IMG/VR virus record: IMGVR_UViG_3300030202_000868
Span: 1 to 38,225 of that record
Direction: 5' to 3' (one strand)
DNA: 38,225 bases
Source of the DNA: a virus
A model generated the notes under the pieces. It had not been told where the DNA came from and searched no databases. It saw only the letters and a program-made list of their open reading frames with translations. The position numbers and the translations under genes were made by a program. Shown one piece after another: positions 1 to 9,005 of the stretch (position 1 is the stretch's first letter; each line of letters begins with the position of its first letter).

Positions 1-1
1 T

Positions 2-2329
2 ATTGAAAATGCAGCTTCCGCTCCAGGCTCACCAGTTGAAGGGCAGATGTATTATGACACAACTGCTGGTGACAAAACAATGTACTTCTATAATGGAACT
101 GCATGGGTAGAAATGGACGGATCTGGTTCTGGTGTTACAAGCGTAACAACTTCGGATGGTACATTTATTGATCTAACTCCAAACTCTGCAACCTCAGGTG
201 CAGTAACTGTTACAGCTGATCTTTCAGCAACAGGAACACCTAGTGCTACTAAATTCCTTAGAGGTGATAACACATGGGCTACTCCTGCTGGAGCTTACTC
301 AAACTGGGTAATTGGCGCTGATGCAACTAGTGGTACCAATACGGTAGCTGATGGTCAAACCGCAACTTTCACAGGAGGTACAGGTATTGATACATCAGTA
401 TCAACTAGAACTATAACATTTAGTCTAGATCTTAACGAATTAAGTACAGTAACTGCTGTAGCATCAGATTTTGTAGCAATAGTAGATGCAACTGATAACT
501 CTAGCAAAAAAGCATTAATCAGCGATATTGTTGCATTAGCTCCTCAAGGAGATGTAACAGGTGTTGCAGCTGGTGATGGTATTGTTGTTACAAACTCAAG
601 TGGTCCAATACCTAGTGTAGCTGTTGATTATGCTGGAACTGATAACGTAATACTTGATTCTGGTTCTGCTGCGTCAGGAACATTATCTACAAGTGACTAC
701 ATCATGTTTAGCCAAAACTCAACAAACGATGTTAAATATGCTAGTTTAAGTCTTTTACCTTTTGATAGCTATGCTAGCTGGACAATAGGTGGTGACAGTG
801 GAACTAGTACGGTAAGTTCAGGTCAAACAGTAACAATTGCTGGTAATTCAGTAACTGGTAAAGAAGGTATTGATACAGTAGAAAGTTCTAGAACAGTAAA
901 TATTAACTTAGATCTTAATGAAATAACTACTATAACTTCTATGGCGGTTGGAGAGTTCTTAGTTGGTGTTAATTCATCTGGTGCTAACGAAAAAATAGCA
1001 ATTAGCAACCTTCATTTAAATCAATTTGGTGATGCAGAAGGAACTATTGATATGGGTGGTAACAAAATTCTTGATGTTGCTGATCCTACTCTAGCGCAAG
1101 ACGCTGCTACAAAAGCTTACGTAGACGGACTTGTTTCTGGAGGATTAACATTTAAAGGAACATTTAGAGCTGATAGCGGTTTAATATTATCAGGTAGTGA
1201 TAGTGGTTCTTATCTATATAATTGTCCAGGTGGTGCAGGAACAAGAGTTGCTGTAGCTGTTGGAGATTATTATGTAGTAGCAACAGCTGCTGGTTCTTTC
1301 TATTGTTCAGGTGATACATTAGATATTGGTGATTCAATTATAGCTGTAAGTGCCGCTAATGCTGATTCTTCTGTAGTTGGTGACTGGTCTGTAGTTCAAT
1401 CTGACGAAGGTGTCACTGATTTATCAGCTACTTTTGGAACATATATTTCAGGTAATGATAAGTCAAACGCTGTAGGTTCAGTTAACCTTGGAGGTATTGA
1501 TTTATCTGCAAGTGGTACAGCTAGTAGTTCTACTTTCTTACGAGGAGATAATACTTGGGCAACTCCAGCAAATACAACTTACACAGCTGGTACAGGTTTA
1601 ACTTTATCAGGTACTACATTTAACGCTAATGTTGATGGTACAAATACTGAAGCTGCTCAAAGTTCCACAACAACATCTGCTAGAACATATAAAGTACAAG
1701 TTGATGCTTCAGATAATTTAGTAGTTAATGTTCCATGGGTAAATACAAATTCTGGTGGTACTGTAACTACTGTAAGCGCTTCAACCGCTGGTGACGCATT
1801 AGATGTAGCTGTTACAAATGCTACAACTACACCGGCAATAGCATTAACATGGGCTGGTTCTTCATCTCAGTATATAGATGGTGAAGGTAACTTAACAACG
1901 TTCCCAACTATACCACAAGGTGATGTAACTGGTGTTAGCGCTGCAACTTCAAATTCTTTATTAGGTATTAATGTTGCAAGTGGATCAGGACCAGTTCCTG
2001 TAGTTGGACTTAATATAAATGGTTTAACTGAAGCTTCAGTAGATATAACAGATGATGATTTTGTAGTTGTTTATGATGCTAGTTCTGGTACAAATATAAA
2101 AACTAAAGTACGAAACTTAGTAGATCCAGTTCATTATAAAGAGACAATAACAAGTTTTGGAACTGTAACTCACAACTTAGGATCATATGATGTATCAGTA
2201 CAGTTATATGACAATACAACTAAAGAAACTGTTTATGCTTGTGTAGATAGAACATCTACAAATGCTGTAGCAATATCTGGTAACTCTTTCCCAGCTGGTG
2301 ATATAAGAGTACTAGTTTCTCTAGTGTAA
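2..2329 (+). CDS. tail fibre-like repeat protein, 5' end outside window
   Basis: Partial gene. The frame is open from base 2 through the ATG at 47 without a stop, and the residues before that Met (ending in PGSPVEGQ) continue naturally into the protein, so the true start lies to the left. At least 775 residues are visible. The protein is rich in Ser, Thr, Gly, Asn and Val and has fibre-type repeats: LRGDNTWATP occurs twice, a block holding LDLNE(L/I) occurs twice (DNA near 424 and 910), and there is a DAATKAYVDG motif typical of phage fibre shafts. The C-terminal part, from HNLG to DIRVLVSLV, resembles the terminal domain of many marine phage fibres. It probably forms a trimeric beta-structured fibre used in host recognition. 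It lies 23 bp before a second fibre-like gene, suggesting a joint tail module. The fibre class is well supported; the receptor is unknown. Confidence 0.75.
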   Translation: MENAASAPGSPVEGQMYYDTTAGDKTMYFYNGTAWVEMDGSGSGVTSVTTSDGTFIDLTPNSATSGAVTVTADLSATGTPSATKFLRGDNTWATPAGAYSNWVIGADATSGTNTVADGQTATFTGGTGIDTSVSTRTITFSLDLNELSTVTAVASDFVAIVDATDNSSKKALISDIVALAPQGDVTGVAAGDGIVVTNSSGPIPSVAVDYAGTDNVILDSGSAASGTLSTSDYIMFSQNSTNDVKYASLSLLPFDSYASWTIGGDSGTSTVSSGQTVTIAGNSVTGKEGIDTVESSRTVNINLDLNEITTITSMAVGEFLVGVNSSGANEKIAISNLHLNQFGDAEGTIDMGGNKILDVADPTLAQDAATKAYVDGLVSGGLTFKGTFRADSGLILSGSDSGSYLYNCPGGAGTRVAVAVGDYYVVATAAGSFYCSGDTLDIGDSIIAVSAANADSSVVGDWSVVQSDEGVTDLSATFGTYISGNDKSNAVGSVNLGGIDLSASGTASSSTFLRGDNTWATPANTTYTAGTGLTLSGTTFNANVDGTNTEAAQSSTTTSARTYKVQVDASDNLVVNVPWVNTNSGGTVTTVSASTAGDALDVAVTNATTTPAIALTWAGSSSQYIDGEGNLTTFPTIPQGDVTGVSAATSNSLLGINVASGSGPVPVVGLNINGLTEASVDITDDDFVVVYDASSGTNIKTKVRNLVDPVHYKETITSFGTVTHNLGSYDVSVQLYDNTTKETVYACVDRTSTNAVAISGNSFPAGDIRVLVSLV

Positions 2330-2352
2330 ATAAAATTTAATAATCAACATTC

Positions 2353-5300
2353 ATGGCAATAAACTATTGTAATCAAGACATAAAAGGTACGTTAACTACC
2401 ACTGGAACTATAACATCTGGTGGTAGCATATATGTACCAGATTATATAATTCATACAGGAGATGCTGATACGAAAATTGGTTTCAATACTAATGACAATG
2501 TAGAAATAAGAGTTGGAGGTAATTTACAAATAAGCGCAAGCTCAAGTCGAGCTTATTTAAGGTATCAAGGTAGTAATAAATTACAAACTGATAGCGCTGG
2601 TGTTAATGTAACTGGAGGAGTTACAGCAACTGGAAATATAGTTTTAGATGACGGTAGTGGTGCTTCACCTAATATACAATTTCAAAATGAAGATGATGAC
2701 TCTTGGTATATTTACAATGATTCGAATGGTAAATTTCAAGTTCAACAATCTGGAACTATTAGAGCTACTTTTAGCAGTGGTGATTTAGAACTAACTAATG
2801 ATTTAAAAGTAAGTGGTGGTGGTATAACATTATTAGGTACTGGTAGAATACAAGGTATTGATACAGTATCTGCAGGAACAGACGCTGCTAGTAAAACATA
2901 TGTAGACAACGCTGTGTCAGGCGCTGGTTCAGGTACTTATTTACCTTTAGCTGGTGGAACAATGACAGGTGATATTGCTATGGGCGATAATGATATTACA
3001 GGTCTTAATAAAATAACATATACAGATGGTATAGAATTATTTGGAGCTAGTAATAATAATTATTTAAAATTTAAATCATTAAACGCTAACAATGGAGGTA
3101 TATTATTTCAAGATGGCGATAGCACTATACAAGGTTATATATATTATGATGGGGGCGCTACCTCTGCAATTGGTTTTTTAAGTGGCGCAGGAGAATGGGC
3201 TGTAAGATGTATAGAAAACGATGCTGTAGAGTTAAGATATGATAACAGTATAAAATTAACCACTGCAAGTGGAGGTGTTAGTATAACGGGAGATGTTATG
3301 CTAGATGATAATGAAATGATAACATGGGGTGGAAACTCTATATTACAACATACAGGCGCTATTACATATATTGGAGATAATAGTTCTGGATCTGTAATTA
3401 GTATCACTAATAGTAATACAACTTTAGCAGGAAATTTAGTTGTTGGAGGTGTTGATGTTACTATAACAGCAAATATAATTCATTCGGGTGATTCAAATAC
3501 TTATTTTGGATTTAACGCTGCTGATACATGGAGAGTTGTTACAGGTGGATCACAAAGATTAGAAGTTAACAATAGTGGTGTAAAAATAGGTAGTGGCGCT
3601 AGAGTTACAACAATATTAGACGAAGACAATATGTCTAGTGATAGTGCAACAGCGCTAGCTACACAGCAAAGTATTAAAGCATACGTTGATGCATCTACGA
3701 CAGGAGTATTAACATATCAAGGAACATGGAACGCTGATACAAACTCACCAACATTAAGTAGTGGATCTGGAACCCCAGGTTATTACTATATTGTTTCAGT
3801 TGCAGGTTCTACAAATTTAGATGGTATTACAGATTGGGCTGTAGGTGACTGGGCAGTATTCTCAGATCAAGCTACAGATGCTTGGCAAAAAATAGATAAC
3901 ACAGCTGTAGGTAATGTAAGTGGATCAGGTGTTAATAATAGATTAGTATTATGGAGTGGTACAAGCACAGTAGATTCTGATTCAGATTTCTATGTAGATG
4001 CTGATACAATTTTTACAACAAATTTAGAAGCAAGTGGTAAAGTAGTAACTCCTGAAATAGAATCTTCAGGAATTATTGTTTTAGATGCAGCTGGAGATAT
4101 TACTTTAGACGCTGATGGTGGTGATATTGTCTTAAAAGATGCTGGTTCTACATTTGGTAAAATTACAAACAGTAGTCAAGATTTACAACTTTGGGCTTCA
4201 ACAAGTGATAAAGATTTAGTATTTAAAGGTTATGATAGTGGTTCAGCTGTAACGGCTTTAACTTTAGATATGTCAGCAGCTGGTTATGCTACATTTAATT
4301 CAGGTGTAACTTTTGGAGGTAATGTAACAGCTCCTGCTTTTTATATTTCAGGAGGTACAGGTAGTGATTATCTTGATGTTATAAGTAACGATTTATATAT
4401 TGTTGCTGCTCAAAAAAATATTTTATATTCAGGCGGTGCAGAAACTGTAAGATTAGAAACTACAGGTCAAATAGAGTTTAGCTTGTATGGTTCACAAACT
4501 TATACAGGTACTTCTGCATCATACTTAATTGCAACATCTGCAGGTGACATAATAGAAAAAACTCCAGCTCAAGTATTATCTGATATAGGCGCTGCGTCTT
4601 CTGGTTCATTAGGTAGTTATTTACCACTCGCTGGTGGTACTATGACTGGTAATGTTATTTTTAACGATAATGTAGGCGCGCTGTTTGGTACAAGTTCTGA
4701 CATGAATATAAAACATGATGGATCTAATAGTAAGATAGAAAATAATACCGGACATTTAAATATTACACAAGAAGCTGCTGATAAAGATATTACATTTTAC
4801 AACGATGATGGTAGTGGTAATACTACTGAATATTTTAGAGTTGACGGTGATACATTAGATGTAAGATTTTCTAAACCTATACTTTTATTTGATAATGTAA
4901 ATTTAAAACTAGGTGCAGGCCAAGATTTAGAACTATTTCATAATGGCACAGATTCTTATATTCAAAATAGTACAGGACATTTGTACTTTCTAAATTACGC
5001 TAATGATAAAGATATTATTTTCAAGTCTGATGATGGTAGTGGTGGTTTAGCTACATATTTTTATTTAGATGGTAGCACGGTTACAACAGTTGCTAGTAAG
5101 CAATTTAAGTTTGAAGATGGTATAAAATTGTTTTTTGGAACAGGTGCAGATTCTGCACTTTATTCTTCAAGTGATAATTTAATTATTGAACAAACAACAG
5201 ATGATAAAGATATAAAGTTTCTGTGTGATGATGGTTCTGGCGGCACAACAGAATATTTTAGACTTGATGGTAGCGCAACATTAAATAGGTTTTATAAAAA

Positions 5301-6813
5301 CACAAGGTTTGATGATAATGTTCAAGTTCAAATAGGATCAGGTGCAGATTTACAAATAGTACATAATGGTACAGATAGCCAAATAAATAATACAACTGGG
5401 AATTTACAATTTACTCAACTTGCAAACGACAAAGATATAAGTTTTGCTTCAGACGATGGTAGTGGTGGAGATACTATATATATGACTGTTGATGGTGGTA
5501 ATGAAGATATTGATTTTTTCAAAAGCCCACATGTTTTAGATAGTGTTACACTTAAAATAGGTAGCGCATCTGGTGGAGATTTACAGATATATCATAATGG
5601 TTCTCATTCATTAATATCTAATCAAACTGGTAATTTATATATTAGAAATCAAACAAATGATGGGGATATTTTATTACAAGCTGACGATGGAAGTGGTGGT
5701 GACACAACATATATTAGAATTGACGGTGGTGCAGAAAATATATCAATAGCTAAAAATACAGTACATCCAGATAGTGTTGCTACTTATTGGGGAGATGCTA
5801 ATGATTTACAAATATATCATGATTCAAATAATTCTTATATAGTTGATAGTGGTGATGGTAATATGATTATAGCAGGTGATCAGGTTTATATAACAAACGC
5901 AGCTGGTAGTGAATATAAAGCTCAATTTACAACTGACGGCGCTGTAAACTTATACTATGATAATTCTAAAAAGTTTGAAACTACAAGCGCGGGTGGAACA
6001 CTTACAGGAAGACTTATAATATCAGATGTACCTAATATCATGTCTGATCCTGATAAGTTTTTAGCTGTTGGCACTGATGGTACAGTTAGTTATAGAACTG
6101 GATCTCAATTATTAAGTGATATAGGCGGTGGCGCTGGTACTGTAACAAGTGTTTCTGTAGGTACTGGTTTAGATATAACTAACTCTACAACTACACCTAA
6201 TATAACAATGGATTTAACAGAGCTTACATTAGGCGCTGGTATAGATTCATCTGCAACTGGTCTTAGTTTAGATTTTAGTGAGTTCGGCACAGCAACAACA
6301 GATGAAGTTACAAGTTTTATAGTTTATAACAACGGTGATAGTCAAGCAGAAAGATTACTTTTAGCAGATGTACACGATATAGATGCTTATTGGAAATATA
6401 CACCAGTTGTATTTAATGGTGCTTTTAATGATGGTACTAGTAGTACAAGTACTTTTTATATTCCAATTGCTGGTTCTACTACTGAAACAACTTCAAACCA
6501 AGAATATCAGTTTGCAGCAATGCCTTTTGCAGGAAGAATAAGAACGCTTATGATGCAAAATACAGGAACAACTCCAACTACTACTAATTCAACAAGAATG
6601 AAAATATACAAAAATGGATCATTAGCTTACACAACTAGTTATCAAGTTCCAACAAATGGTGGTAGTGTTGGTGCATATATTTTATTTGACAATAACACAG
6701 CTTATACATTTGCAGCTGGAGATAGAATACAGTTTGCATATAATAAACAATTTACATCAGATTATTGGAGAGATGTAGCATTTACTGCAGTAGTAGAATT
6801 CCAGCAAATGTAA
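2353..6813 (+). CDS. large tail fibre / appendage protein with 75-residue tandem repeats
   Basis: A 1486-residue protein dominated by beta-repeat sequence. Fibre motifs recur: YLPLAGGTMTGD twice, TDAASKTYVDNA and ALATQQSIKAYVD. The central part has six tandem units of about 75 residues beginning with D-L-Q-I-Y-H-N-G or variants and each carrying DDGSGG. The last 140 residues (after YWKYTPVVFNGAF) are non-repetitive and look like a globular tip. Such proteins are common in marine phages as tail fibres or tailspikes. No catalytic motif is visible, so I cannot say whether it degrades polysaccharide. The start at 2353 follows an AT-rich 23 bp spacer with no Shine-Dalgarno sequence. Confidence 0.75.
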   Translation: MAINYCNQDIKGTLTTTGTITSGGSIYVPDYIIHTGDADTKIGFNTNDNVEIRVGGNLQISASSSRAYLRYQGSNKLQTDSAGVNVTGGVTATGNIVLDDGSGASPNIQFQNEDDDSWYIYNDSNGKFQVQQSGTIRATFSSGDLELTNDLKVSGGGITLLGTGRIQGIDTVSAGTDAASKTYVDNAVSGAGSGTYLPLAGGTMTGDIAMGDNDITGLNKITYTDGIELFGASNNNYLKFKSLNANNGGILFQDGDSTIQGYIYYDGGATSAIGFLSGAGEWAVRCIENDAVELRYDNSIKLTTASGGVSITGDVMLDDNEMITWGGNSILQHTGAITYIGDNSSGSVISITNSNTTLAGNLVVGGVDVTITANIIHSGDSNTYFGFNAADTWRVVTGGSQRLEVNNSGVKIGSGARVTTILDEDNMSSDSATALATQQSIKAYVDASTTGVLTYQGTWNADTNSPTLSSGSGTPGYYYIVSVAGSTNLDGITDWAVGDWAVFSDQATDAWQKIDNTAVGNVSGSGVNNRLVLWSGTSTVDSDSDFYVDADTIFTTNLEASGKVVTPEIESSGIIVLDAAGDITLDADGGDIVLKDAGSTFGKITNSSQDLQLWASTSDKDLVFKGYDSGSAVTALTLDMSAAGYATFNSGVTFGGNVTAPAFYISGGTGSDYLDVISNDLYIVAAQKNILYSGGAETVRLETTGQIEFSLYGSQTYTGTSASYLIATSAGDIIEKTPAQVLSDIGAASSGSLGSYLPLAGGTMTGNVIFNDNVGALFGTSSDMNIKHDGSNSKIENNTGHLNITQEAADKDITFYNDDGSGNTTEYFRVDGDTLDVRFSKPILLFDNVNLKLGAGQDLELFHNGTDSYIQNSTGHLYFLNYANDKDIIFKSDDGSGGLATYFYLDGSTVTTVASKQFKFEDGIKLFFGTGADSALYSSSDNLIIEQTTDDKDIKFLCDDGSGGTTEYFRLDGSATLNRFYKNTRFDDNVQVQIGSGADLQIVHNGTDSQINNTTGNLQFTQLANDKDISFASDDGSGGDTIYMTVDGGNEDIDFFKSPHVLDSVTLKIGSASGGDLQIYHNGSHSLISNQTGNLYIRNQTNDGDILLQADDGSGGDTTYIRIDGGAENISIAKNTVHPDSVATYWGDANDLQIYHDSNNSYIVDSGDGNMIIAGDQVYITNAAGSEYKAQFTTDGAVNLYYDNSKKFETTSAGGTLTGRLIISDVPNIMSDPDKFLAVGTDGTVSYRTGSQLLSDIGGGAGTVTSVSVGTGLDITNSTTTPNITMDLTELTLGAGIDSSATGLSLDFSEFGTATTDEVTSFIVYNNGDSQAERLLLADVHDIDAYWKYTPVVFNGAFNDGTSSTSTFYIPIAGSTTETTSNQEYQFAAMPFAGRIRTLMMQNTGTTPTTTNSTRMKIYKNGSLAYTTSYQVPTNGGSVGAYILFDNNTAYTFAAGDRIQFAYNKQFTSDYWRDVAFTAVVEFQQM
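4699..5880 (+). repeat. six tandem ~75-codon fibre repeats
   Basis: Within the large fibre gene, units start at 4699, 4924, 5149, 5347, 5578 and 5803, so the spacings are 75, 75, 66, 77 and 75 codons. Each unit opens with a D-x-x-I-x-H-x-G-like core (degenerate in the third unit), passes a T-G-x-L segment, then DKDI or DGDI, then DDGSGG and a TxYxxxDG strand. Copies have diverged in DNA but kept the same protein pattern. This indicates old duplication under selection, not a recent slippage repeat. Confidence 0.8.
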
Positions 6814-6844
6814 ACTTGATGAAAAACGAGTAATAATAAAAACA

Positions 6845-6864
6845 TACCCTGCTCGGGTAGAGCA
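6845..6864 (+). other. interlocked hairpin element in intergenic gap
   Basis: The sequence reads TACCC-TGCTC-GGGTA-GAGCA. TACCC pairs with GGGTA around the loop TGCTC, and TGCTC in turn pairs with GAGCA directly downstream. This is an A-B-A'-B' arrangement with no linkers. A full pseudoknot would be sterically strained, so two alternative hairpins are more likely. There is no T-tract after it, so it is not a classical terminator. It sits 31 nt after the fibre stop and 32 nt before the next start. Confidence 0.45.
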
Positions 6865-6896
6865 ATAAACCAAATATAAACTTAAAACCAAAAACT

Positions 6897-7184
6897 ATGA
6901 CGTTTTATTACCAGACTCAGTCGTGGACTAGTCGCCCACAAATTTCAGAAGAAACCCTTAACCTTTGGAAACATCTCTCAGAAAAGAAAAACTGGAGAAT
7001 AACCCAATTACCTAACGGTTTTTATCAAACTGAATACCAAGATCCCAATGAAGATACTTGGCACGACGTAACTCGTAGAGAAACTATTGAAGGAGCAGAA
7101 CAAGCTATTGATGGATCAGTAGAACATTATGCTAAAAAAGTAGAGTTCTTAAAAGGTCCTAAAGTCGTGAAAACTTTTAAATAA
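6897..7184 (+). CDS. small protein of unknown function (95 aa)
   Basis: A 95-residue soluble protein rich in Trp, Tyr, Glu and Lys, starting MTFYYQTQSW. I recognise no domain. It is the first gene after an 83 bp gap holding a compact hairpin element, so it may begin a new transcription unit that continues into groEL 20 bp downstream. Its 5' half uses CGC, CTC, ACC and CAG codons that are rare elsewhere in this AT-rich window, which may mean a different recent history. The start has no Shine-Dalgarno; an A-rich leader precedes it. Uninterrupted frame and tight packing make it a real gene. Confidence 0.65.
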   Translation: MTFYYQTQSWTSRPQISEETLNLWKHLSEKKNWRITQLPNGFYQTEYQDPNEDTWHDVTRRETIEGAEQAIDGSVEHYAKKVEFLKGPKVVKTFK

Positions 7185-7204
7185 ATTTTAAATTAAATTA
7201 AATT
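7185..7204 (+). promoter_or_regulatory. A/T-only leader of groEL (TTAAA-type repeat)
   Basis: The 20 bases before the groEL ATG contain only A and T and are built of repeated TTAAA/AAATT units, with no Shine-Dalgarno. Related leaders stand directly before the genes at 14518, 31684 and 33805. This fits SD-independent initiation on unstructured A/U-rich RNA, known in Bacteroidota. Confidence 0.5.
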
Positions 7205-8761
7205 ATGTCTAATGCAATTGTAAAAAATCTTAACTTTGGAAACGAAGCTAGGGAAAATGTATTTAAAGGTATAATTAAACTTACACAAGCTGTTAGCTCC
7301 ACTTTAGGAGCTAGCGGTAAGTGTGTAATGTTAGAAGACGCAACAGGTAAACCAATTATAACTAAAGATGGTGTAACTGTAGCTGATTCAATTATACTAA
7401 GAGATCCAGTAGAAAACATGGGCGCTACATTATTAAAAGAAGCAGCTCGTAAAACAGTAAAAGAAGCAGGTGATGGCACAACCACTGCTACAATATTAGC
7501 ACATGCTATATTGAATGAAGCTTATAAAGTTTCAGATAAAAGTAATTCTAGAGAATTAAAAGATGGAATTAATAGTGCTGTTGAAAAAGTAGTTAAATAT
7601 CTAGAATCTATAGCTGTTCCAGTAAAAGGTAACATGATAGATCAAATAGCTACAATATCAACTAACAATGATAAAAAATTAGGAGAAATTATTGCTAATG
7701 CTTTTAGATCAGTAGATAACACAGGTGTTGTTATGATGGAAGTTTCACCATCGGGTAAAACAGAAGTGGAGGTTATTGAAGGAGTTCAATATGATAAAGG
7801 ATTAACAAATTCTCATTTTATAACAAATAAGCAGAATAAAACTGCTGAATTAGAAAACCCATTAGTATTATTGGTTGAATCACCTATTGAAACTATAAGA
7901 CAAATTCAATCGGTGCTAGAGTACGTAATAAAAAACAATAAACCTTTGCTTATTATAGGCGATTTAGAACAAGGTGTTTTATCAGCTCTAGCAATGAATA
8001 AAATGAAGGGTAATATAAAGATAAACGTTATTGATGCACCTACATATGGTATTAATAAAAAACAAACATTAGATGATTTATCTTTATTAACAGGCGCAAC
8101 TATTGTAAATGAAGATTTAGGTGATGACATGGACTTAATACAAGTGGAATATTTAGGTTCTTGTTTAAAAAGTGTTACATCGCACTCTGAAACAATTTTA
8201 CAAGTAGCTGATACTTCTAACGAAGTAAAAGAAGTAATACATAGTATAAAAACAAAACTTCAACAAGACAATCCTAGTCATGAGGTTATAAAGCTAGAAA
8301 AAAGATTAGCAATGTTAGCAGCAAAAATAGCTGTAGTTAAAGTAGGTGCAAATTCTGATATAGAGTTAAAAGAAAAACAAGATAGAGTAGAAGATGCTAT
8401 ATGTGCTACTAAAGCAGCTATAAAAGAAGGTATTGTTCCAGGTGGTGGAGTTGCTTTATTAAATGCAGCTATGAAACTAAAAGATAAAAATCAAGGTGAA
8501 ACTGTTTTAGGAAAAGCCATATTATCTCCATATAAAACAATACTAGATAACGCTGGTTATGAAGGATACAGAATAGCTGGTGATGATGGAAATGGTATTG
8601 ATGTAGTTACAGGAAATATGGTAAATATGATTGATGCTGGGATTATAGATCCTTTGTTAGTTACAAAAAGTGCTTTAAAAAACGCGGCTAGTGTAGCAAC
8701 AACAATATTGTCAACCGATTGTGTAATTAATAATTTAAGAATCGATGAAGGCAGTAGGTAG
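7205..8761 (+). CDS. groEL: phage-encoded chaperonin GroEL (Hsp60)
   Basis: A 518-residue group I chaperonin. E. coli GroEL has 548 residues, and the Gly-Met tail is missing here. By hand alignment with E. coli GroEL I see the ATP site: TLG at 33-35, ITKDGVTVA around D55 (E. coli D52), GDGTTTAT with D90 (D87), RVEDA with the catalytic Asp D397 (D398), GGGVAL at 413-418, and a DP motif near the end. Equatorial and intermediate domains are therefore intact and ATPase activity is expected. Differences are a P-K to A-S change after TLG and several changes in the apical polypeptide-binding groove (Y199 to L200, Y203 to H204, L234 to Q235). It overlaps groES by 17 bp, so the two are translationally coupled. 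Its likely job is folding phage virion proteins in the host cytoplasm, alone or in mixed complexes. Confidence 0.95.
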   Translation: MSNAIVKNLNFGNEARENVFKGIIKLTQAVSSTLGASGKCVMLEDATGKPIITKDGVTVADSIILRDPVENMGATLLKEAARKTVKEAGDGTTTATILAHAILNEAYKVSDKSNSRELKDGINSAVEKVVKYLESIAVPVKGNMIDQIATISTNNDKKLGEIIANAFRSVDNTGVVMMEVSPSGKTEVEVIEGVQYDKGLTNSHFITNKQNKTAELENPLVLLVESPIETIRQIQSVLEYVIKNNKPLLIIGDLEQGVLSALAMNKMKGNIKINVIDAPTYGINKKQTLDDLSLLTGATIVNEDLGDDMDLIQVEYLGSCLKSVTSHSETILQVADTSNEVKEVIHSIKTKLQQDNPSHEVIKLEKRLAMLAAKIAVVKVGANSDIELKEKQDRVEDAICATKAAIKEGIVPGGGVALLNAAMKLKDKNQGETVLGKAILSPYKTILDNAGYEGYRIAGDDGNGIDVVTGNMVNMIDAGIIDPLLVTKSALKNAASVATTILSTDCVINNLRIDEGSR

Positions 8762-9005
8762 AAATCTAATAATTAAAAAAGTAAAAGAAGGAACCACCAA
8801 AACAAAAGGTGGTTTGCTTCTTGCAGAAACTCATCGAGATGACATTAGATATGTAGAAGCTAGTGTTGTATCTTCAGGTGAAGAAATTAAAGGAATAAAA
8901 GAAGGTTCAAAAATATTTTTTGATAGACATGCTGGTCATAAAATAGAAATAGAAAAACAAACTTATCATGTTATAAAAGTTCAGGATGTAGTTGTTGTAT
9001 TATGA
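8745..9005 (+). CDS. groES: phage-encoded co-chaperonin GroES (Cpn10)
   Basis: An 86-residue GroES-fold protein (E. coli GroES has 97). The N-terminus, VGRNLIIKK, matches the first beta strand. It is followed by a mobile loop with GGLLLAE, where LLL corresponds to the E. coli GroEL-contacting IVL tripeptide. The segment between VVSSG and the KIFF strand is about nine residues shorter than in E. coli, removing most of the roof hairpin. The C-terminal strand HVIKVQDVVVVL is typical. The start overlaps the groEL end by 17 bp, and the stop shares ATGA with the next gene. The order groEL then groES is the reverse of the bacterial operon. Confidence 0.92.
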   Translation: MKAVGRNLIIKKVKEGTTKTKGGLLLAETHRDDIRYVEASVVSSGEEIKGIKEGSKIFFDRHAGHKIEIEKQTYHVIKVQDVVVVL

